Source: Gammaproteobacteria bacterium (GTDB taxonomy: Bacteria > Pseudomonadota > Gammaproteobacteria > UBA1113). From it: a stretch of DNA of 33,905 nt. The position numbers were made by a program, and so were the translations under genes. Positions 29,343 through 33,905 of the stretch are shown piece after piece (the first letter of the stretch is position 1; every line of letters begins with the position of its first letter). The notes below the pieces were generated by a model, which saw only the letters and a list, made by a program, of their open reading frames with translations, was not told where the DNA came from and did not search any database. The stretch lies in NCBI GenBank assembly GCA_021156165.1, contig JAJNBM010000013.1, positions 1-33,905 on the forward strand, in the 5' to 3' direction.

Positions 29343-29686
29343 TGCCATTTTAGAAAAGGCGGCCTCAAAAAAAGCAAAGGACGGTAAAAAAACCGTCTTT
29401 TGCCCTGCCCCACGTCTTTGAATAAGAGACTTTTTGCTCTCGCCTCATCCTCCGCAAGGCCTCTAGGCCGCAGCCGGGGCAGTTATAATTCAAATTTTTC
29501 TCTGATTTATCTGGATCCCCGCCCTTCGGCCGAAGGTGACAATACCTTCGTTTTTAAAACTACAACAGGGGTGACACAGGTCTGTGACCTTCTCGAAACT
29601 TATTACGCTTCAAAACTATTGCTTTGTAAAAAATAATATATCATAATCACTTAAGAAGCCTAAAAAATAACGCATGGAGGTAAAAC
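29343..29686. other. Non-coding stretch between the two large effector-like genes
   Basis: It begins with the ankyrin gene's terminator module, a copy of the hairpin repeat at 26056-26125. A GC-rich section follows (about 29440-29550) with small inverted repeats such as AAGGCCTCTAGGCCGC and CCCTTCGGCCGAAGG. The last 100 bases are AT-rich and contain the leader of the next gene. A half PmrA-like site CTTAAG at 29650-29655 lacks its partner. An open frame of 78 codons here lacks a ribosome site and is not believed. Confidence 0.5.
29380..29401 (+). terminator. Intrinsic terminator of the ankyrin gene
   Basis: GACGGT (29380-29385), AAAAAA loop, ACCGTC (29392-29397), then TTTT. It lies 38 bp after the stop codon. 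Confidence 0.85.
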
Positions 29687-32485
29687 ATGTCTAGTTCCTC
29701 ACCTATTACAGAAATGCATCATGCAATCTTAGCAGAAATGAAATCTCAAAAGGGGGTGGGGTTACGCGCAGAACCTAACGATCGATTTGACAATAAAGAA
29801 ACACCTCTTCTCGAAAAAGCATCAAATCACGCCATGGATCCGTTAGCATTATCTTCTGATGGTGAGCATAAAGATAATGCGGATGCCCTTCGTATAGCAC
29901 AAGAAAAATTGAATCTTATTAAAAAAGCCATTGAGCAGAGCGATCTATCTTTTGTACAGAGTGCACTATCCCATGATCCAAAACTTCTTTCTATAAGAAT
30001 TAAATCCGAGGGTGAAAAACCCGTCGTATTTGCTGCGAAACAGCAACAGTGGACAATAATGTTAGAAATTGCTCAATCTTATTGGTGGCTGAGTGATGAG
30101 GGCGACTTTCATAAAGCTCTACTCTGGGCTCTAAAAACGAATACCCCGCAATCCATTACGACTGCTTTAGCGTTAGATTTAAACCGCATTTGTACTAGTG
30201 CCGAAACTCTAGGCGATGAGAAGAACGTTCTGCACTATGCTATGTTGATTAATAAAAAAGAACTGATTGAAAAAATATTTTCCATCAAGGACAATGAAAT
30301 GCTTGAAGCACTTATTGTAAATAAAAATAGCGATGGGGATACTCCCATAATATGCGCTGCTCGTAATAAAAAGTGGGTTGCTGTACAGTTCCATATGAAC
30401 CCATATGAAATAAGGGGTTCAGATAATACATGCTCACAGTATCGTACTATCTTGGAAAGTGCTCTTAAAGATGGAGGCGATTTAGCAGCGGCCATACAAT
30501 TACAGATGAAACGAGGTAATACGTACTCACAGTATCGTGCTATCTTCGAAATGGCCCTTGAAAATGGAAGCGATTCAGCATTAGAGGCTGCCCTAACCGT
30601 TATGGCGACATATGCGCTTAAGGATATTACTTTGAAGGACGCGTGGTTCATTACAATGATTGAGATACTTCTGGAGGAAGATGTTTATGATTCTCCTCAA
30701 AATAAATTGTTTAGAATAAAAATATTCAATCAATTGCTAGACCTTTTAAAGCGAGAACAAATACAACCCATTTTTTCTGGTTTAGAAAAAACCATTAAAA
30801 AAGGGTCAGTCCGTGGATTAAAGTTCGCCCTCCTACTCCTTGATAAGGACGCGTCTAAAAAGATTCAATTTCCGGATACTTGGCTTAAAGAAAGAATTGA
30901 AATACTCCTTATAGGAAAATCCGTACAAGACCCTCTCAGAAATACGGTTTTGTCCCACTTACTCAACTTGAGCAATGACGGGCAAATAGCAACTCTAATT
31001 GCTCACATCGCATCTTTTTCACAACAATGGTTCAAGACCCGGGTAAGATCGGACAATTCCAATAACGAGATAAGCGGAGAAGAAAAGCGAGAGATAATAA
31101 TAGAAGATATAAAAAATTTATTGATTAACCAAATTACCTCCCCTCAAATCCAACTTCGCATTATTCAGGCATTGCTAACGAGCGCCGAACCCCTCTTTAC
31201 CAACATGAGAGAGTATTTAATCGCGCTGTCTATTGAAATACTTTCTTCTAATACGGGTGGGACTCTGACCGAAGCGCTGGCTATATCTTTTTTTCAGAAA
31301 ACAGCGGAAGTAATAAAAACTATAGATGGTGACACCTCCGAAAAAAAGTCAACTATTAGTAAAACACTTTTCGAACAGACTAAGAAAAGTGATTTTGCTG
31401 AGATTCAACTTGAGATATTTAATCACTTGGTGATGCGGTGTAATTTTGAAAAAAGAGTCAATATTATTAAAACAATAGCCCAAAGACAATCTGCGGGTGT
31501 TGCGGAAACCTTTGAGTCCAACATGATACTTCTCATTCAAGGAATAGAGGACATAAAAGTAAAAGCTGAGATCATACTGAACATTTTAGCGTGTTCAGAA
31601 TTTTCTATAGAAACAGAAACGGAACTAGCTGCTCCCTTCACGGGGGAAATGCCCCTGAAATTAATAAAGGGCTTTATTCTTGGGCTTCGTGAAGGTAAGA
31701 GGCAACAATGGTCGAATCAAATTCCAGAAATGATAAAAGGAATTGATCAATATTGTAGTTTGAGCCGAGAAACAGTGGAACTTTTTATCTTGCAGGATTT
31801 TCTGCGGGTTATTGTTGGGCAGGAACCTGTCTTAACGGAGATCCGTATTACCGCACCCGAAGAGATTCAAGCTACGATTGAGCAGCTTTATGGGCAAACT
31901 ATTGCTGCGCAAGAAAATTTAAAAAAGATTTTCCTAGAGCATTTAACCACACAAAGTGCGAACCCTAACAGTTTAATTTGCAAGAGTATAAAACCGAAAT
32001 TAACGAAAAGAAAGCTCTCTGCGGATAGGATACCTGAAATAGCCGCCCACTCGCTTTCTTCTGTGGCCGAAAAAGTTCCGGGCTTTAGCCCACGCAATGT
32101 GGTTTCTTCTACGCAGAGAAAGCTCTCTGTGGATAGGATACCCGAAATACCTGCACAGTCGCCTTCTTCTATGGCCCAAAAAGTTCCGGGCTTTAGCCCG
32201 CGCAATGTGGTTTCTTCTACGCAGAGAAAGCTCTCTATGGATGGGGTACCTGCACACTCGCTTTCTTCTGGGGCCGAAAAAGTTCCGGGCTTTAGCCCGC
32301 GCAATGTGGTTTTTTCGGTGAGTACCTCTATATTATCACTATTTCCAAATACCTTATCATCCTCTGCTTCCAGTAGCGATCCTCCCAGTCATAATTCATC
32401 TACTAGCACATCGACCAACGCCTCTCCTAGAGAGGGTGAAGAAGAGGATAAGAAAGAAGAACCTAGGACGCCTAGACCTCAATAA
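29687..32485 (+). CDS. 932-residue putative effector with ankyrin-like N-terminal part, C-terminal tandem repeats and acidic tail
   Basis: No full-length family recognised. Residues about 75-235 have degenerate ankyrin-like helices (NVLHYAMLINKKELIEKIFS, GDTPIICAARNKKW). Residues 247-302 contain an internal 31-residue duplication (NTCSQYRTILESALKDGGD and NTYSQYRAIFEMALENGSD). The middle (about 310-740) is helical, with no known motif. Residues 773-877 are three tandem repeats of 36, 36 and 33 residues. The end is Ser/Thr-rich, then strongly acidic (REGEEEDKKEEPRTPRPQ), like the E-block near the C-terminus of many Dot/Icm substrates. ATG has GGAGG 6 bases upstream. No signal peptide. A type IV effector role is inference; the promoter is not of the PmrA type. 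Confidence 0.8.
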   Translation: MSSSSPITEMHHAILAEMKSQKGVGLRAEPNDRFDNKETPLLEKASNHAMDPLALSSDGEHKDNADALRIAQEKLNLIKKAIEQSDLSFVQSALSHDPKLLSIRIKSEGEKPVVFAAKQQQWTIMLEIAQSYWWLSDEGDFHKALLWALKTNTPQSITTALALDLNRICTSAETLGDEKNVLHYAMLINKKELIEKIFSIKDNEMLEALIVNKNSDGDTPIICAARNKKWVAVQFHMNPYEIRGSDNTCSQYRTILESALKDGGDLAAAIQLQMKRGNTYSQYRAIFEMALENGSDSALEAALTVMATYALKDITLKDAWFITMIEILLEEDVYDSPQNKLFRIKIFNQLLDLLKREQIQPIFSGLEKTIKKGSVRGLKFALLLLDKDASKKIQFPDTWLKERIEILLIGKSVQDPLRNTVLSHLLNLSNDGQIATLIAHIASFSQQWFKTRVRSDNSNNEISGEEKREIIIEDIKNLLINQITSPQIQLRIIQALLTSAEPLFTNMREYLIALSIEILSSNTGGTLTEALAISFFQKTAEVIKTIDGDTSEKKSTISKTLFEQTKKSDFAEIQLEIFNHLVMRCNFEKRVNIIKTIAQRQSAGVAETFESNMILLIQGIEDIKVKAEIILNILACSEFSIETETELAAPFTGEMPLKLIKGFILGLREGKRQQWSNQIPEMIKGIDQYCSLSRETVELFILQDFLRVIVGQEPVLTEIRITAPEEIQATIEQLYGQTIAAQENLKKIFLEHLTTQSANPNSLICKSIKPKLTKRKLSADRIPEIAAHSLSSVAEKVPGFSPRNVVSSTQRKLSVDRIPEIPAQSPSSMAQKVPGFSPRNVVSSTQRKLSMDGVPAHSLSSGAEKVPGFSPRNVVFSVSTSILSLFPNTLSSSASSSDPPSHNSSTSTSTNASPREGEEEDKKEEPRTPRPQ
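30425..30593 (+). repeat. 93-bp tandem duplication inside the 932-residue gene
   Basis: Two in-frame copies with a 93-bp period, starting at 30425 and 30518. The best-kept part reads AATACATGCTCACAGTATCG versus AATACGTACTCACAGTATCG, then similar CTATCTT-GAAA and GATGGAGGCGATT/AATGGAAGCGATT blocks. Confidence 0.8.
32003..32317 (+). repeat. Three tandem 108/108/99-bp repeats at the 3' end of the 932-residue gene
   Basis: Units 32003-32110, 32111-32218 and 32219-32317 are highly similar. Each encodes TxRKLSxD near its start and EKVPGFSPRNVV or QKVPGFSPRNVV near its end. The third unit lacks 9 bp in the IPEI segment. The DNA similarity is higher than needed to keep the protein, indicating recent expansion or ongoing homogenisation. 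Confidence 0.95.
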
Positions 32486-32746
32486 ATAATAATGGGAAGA
32501 AACAGGGATTCTTTTATAAAGTAGATAGTGGAGAAGCTTTCCCGTAATTTCGAACTGAAAAAAATGTTATATGCGCCTACATGAACATTTTTGAGTAAAA
32601 ATTTACGGGCAAAATGATCAATGCAAGTCAGTAGAACCCCTTGACAAAATCCGCCAATAAATCAATACTCTATCTTAGGCAGTAGTGAAAGACAGCGATA
32701 AACTAAAATTCTAATGACGCACTTTGTATGCCTACTTGGGCGATAT
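32486..32746 (+). promoter_or_regulatory. Upstream region of pilA with candidate sigma-70 promoter
   Basis: A perfect -35 TTGACA at 32641-32646 is followed after 17 bp by AATACT (32664-32669), a fair -10. If used, the leader to pilA would be about 230 bases and would include the MITE-like element. No terminator with a T run was found for the preceding gene. Otherwise the stretch is AT-rich and shows no gene. Confidence 0.5.
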
Positions 32747-32871
32747 ATACTCATAGCAGTTGATTTTTAGGCGCGGCGCCTAGCCCTCTAGTACCAGGAG
32801 TGTAGTACTCTAACATGACTGGGGCGAGATGGGCGTAGGCACACAGCCTAAGAATCAAATGTGAAGAATAT
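32747..32871 (+). repeat. MITE-like intergenic element, copy C (upstream of pilA)
   Basis: About 125 bp with imperfect terminal inverted repeats: left ATACTCATAGCAGTTGATTT, right including GCCTAAGAATCAAATGTGAA. The core contains CAGGAGTGTAGTACTCT, which can fold into a small hairpin, and GGGGCGAGATGGGCGTAGGC. This is the most complete copy and defines the family. It ends 33 bp before the pilA ATG and has no open frame. Confidence 0.78.
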
Positions 32872-32904
32872 ATTGAAATAACTCCCCCATTAGAGGAATT
32901 TATT

Positions 32905-33333
32905 ATGTTAAAACACACCACTTTTGTACAAAAAGGTTTCACCTTAATCGAAATGATGATTGTCATCGCCATCATTGGCATTTTAGCTGCCATTGCCATT
33001 CCGCAATATAGCAATTATGCCGCTAGGGCCAAATTCGTTCAGGTTCAAAACGCAGCGATAGCTAAAAAGCCCGACGTTTCATCCCAAATCATCGCTGCCG
33101 GTAAAACGGCGTGTACGCCGGTCACAGCCACAGCGCCTAGCGCCACCCAAAAAACAGCTGGCGTCGGGATATCAGCTGCTTGTGTCATTACCGCTACCCC
33201 TTGGGATGAAGCCCCTATGACGGCTGCCGATACCTATATCTTAACACCCACCTATAATACTACGGATGGTACTATCAGCTGGGTAGTCGATCCGAATAGC
33301 GGTTGTAAAACCAGCGGCAATGGTTTGTGCTAA
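32905..33333 (+). CDS. pilA: Type IV major pilin
   Basis: Structural subunit of type IV pili. The 142-residue prepilin has a short positively charged leader [11 protein letters not shown] cut by prepilin peptidase between Gly11 and Phe12; the mature protein starts [20 protein letters not shown] with the conserved Glu5 (residue 16) and the hydrophobic assembly helix. The globular part contains Cys103 and Cys126 in the Ala/Thr-rich section and a C-terminal pair in [11 protein letters not shown] that would close a D-loop disulfide. A GAGGAA ribosome site precedes the ATG. The pilB frame starts 14 bp after the stop. Pili of this type serve adhesion, twitching and DNA uptake; which applies here is not shown. 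Confidence 0.94.
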   Translation: MLKHTTFVQKGFTLIEMMIVIAIIGILAAIAIPQYSNYAARAKFVQVQNAAIAKKPDVSSQIIAAGKTACTPVTATAPSATQKTAGVGISAACVITATPWDEAPMTAADTYILTPTYNTTDGTISWVVDPNSGCKTSGNGLC

Positions 33334-33347
33334 TTTGATGCCCTAAA

Positions 33348-33905
33348 ATGGAAACCCTACCTCCGCCACTGGCTGCGGTCATTGCAGCCAGTGCGCGTTT
33401 TGGCCTGCCGCTCATGGATTTAAACGCCTATGATCTGGCGCGTATTCCTATGGAGTTCATGGATGAAAAACTCATGCAGCCACATCCCATGTTGGTTTTG
33501 CAGAAACAGGGCGAGCGCTTAGATGTGGCTGTAGCCGATCCTTCTTCTTTAGCAACATTAAACGAGCTTAAATTTAAAACGGGTTTAAATACCCACCCTA
33601 TTTTAGTCGAAAAAAATAAATTAACCCGACTCATAGATAAATTGTTGAGCCAGCATGCTGGCACAGCTTTAGAAGTACAGATAGAGGATAGCGATATTCC
33701 TGCCGAAAGCAGCCTTACCGAAGGTGGCGACGCACCCATAGTGCGTTTCGTCAATAAAATTTTGCTAGAAGCCATACACAATAACGTATCCGATATACAC
33801 TTCGAACCCTTTGAAACGAGCTATCGCATACGGTACCGCCGCGATGGCATATTGTATGAAACAGCCACCCCGCCACAAGCTTTATCGTCGCGCATCAGCG
33901 CGCGC
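33348..33905 (+). CDS. pilB: Type IV pilus assembly ATPase PilB (partial, runs off the right edge)
   Basis: PilB is the cytoplasmic hexameric ATPase that drives pilus extension. The 186 visible codons cover the end of the N-terminal MshEN-type domain (FGLPLMDLNAYDLARIP, LDVAVADPSSLATLNELKF) and the start of the secretion-ATPase domain (APIVRFVNKILLEAI, NNVSDIHFEPFE, YRIRYRRDGILYE). Walker motifs would lie beyond the edge. The ATG at 33348 is limited upstream by an in-frame TGA at 33336 and has no good ribosome site. Compared with typical PilB, the first roughly 40-45 residues are missing, so this gene may be 5'-truncated or may use an unusual short form. Confidence 0.88.
   Translation, partial: METLPPPLAAVIAASARFGLPLMDLNAYDLARIPMEFMDEKLMQPHPMLVLQKQGERLDVAVADPSSLATLNELKFKTGLNTHPILVEKNKLTRLIDKLLSQHAGTALEVQIEDSDIPAESSLTEGGDAPIVRFVNKILLEAIHNNVSDIHFEPFETSYRIRYRRDGILYETATPPQALSSRISAR

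Noticed and set aside
29400..29636. 78-codon plus-strand frame after the ankyrin gene
   Set aside because: It begins in the T run of the terminator, crosses repeat sequence and has no ribosome site.
29650..29671. CTTAAG upstream of the 932-residue gene as a PmrA box
   Set aside because: Only one half-site is present and the hexamer at the expected -10 position (AATAAC) is poor.
32003..32317. Possible CRISPR array
   Set aside because: The three units are direct tandem repeats of 108/108/99 bp without spacers and lie in frame inside a coding sequence.

Overview
The window reads as chromosome of a gammaproteobacterium of the order Legionellales (Coxiella/Legionella/Berkiella-like), probably an intracellular bacterium. 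This rests on three things. The housekeeping genes and their order are gammaproteobacterial (queA/yajC/secD/secF, mlaFED, acnA-purB, gcvR/perM/tusA/bepA, uvrA-MFS-ssb, pilA-pilB). Large ankyrin and other eukaryotic-like proteins sit between them. Four promoters carry a box matching the PmrA site cTTAA-N2-TT-N2-cTTAA, known in Legionella and Coxiella for controlling Dot/Icm type IV secretion genes and effectors. The species assignment is inference; no rRNA or tRNA gene was seen.

Layout. 1-5830 (minus strand): queA, an inserted ankyrin/F-box-like gene in the place where tgt usually lies, yajC, secD, secF and the start of a small membrane protein cut by the window edge. 5831-8000: a compact island of four small unknown genes in three transcription units, each unit headed by the same PmrA-box promoter. 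8209-11061 (minus): mlaF-mlaE-mlaD and a DUF6058-like gene behind a good sigma-70 promoter; mlaC and mlaB are absent. 11210-18937: acnA-purB, gcvR, convergent perM-tusA, and bepA. 19048-23815: uvrA divergent from an MFS transporter, then ssb. 23859-32485: an accessory block with a 644-residue protein carrying a candidate clan CD (C80-like) cysteine peptidase domain and the fourth PmrA-type promoter, a degenerate 196-bp copy of the start of ssb, an 875-residue ankyrin protein, and a 932-residue protein with C-terminal tandem repeats and an acidic tail. 32905-33905: pilA and the beginning of pilB.

How it fits together. The core genes cover protein export (SecDF-YajC), outer-membrane upkeep (Mla, BepA), tRNA modification (QueA, TusA), central metabolism (AcnA, PurB), DNA repair (UvrA, SSB) and type IV pili. 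The accessory genes look like host-directed effectors; several appear to share one regulator through a fixed promoter design (17-bp direct-repeat box, exactly 10 bp, then a -10 hexamer). Intergenic space is rich in short repeats: a roughly 125-bp element with 26-bp imperfect terminal inverted repeats lies directly upstream of secF and pilA, with a partial copy upstream of ssb; there is also a GC-rich palindrome family and a duplicated hairpin module.
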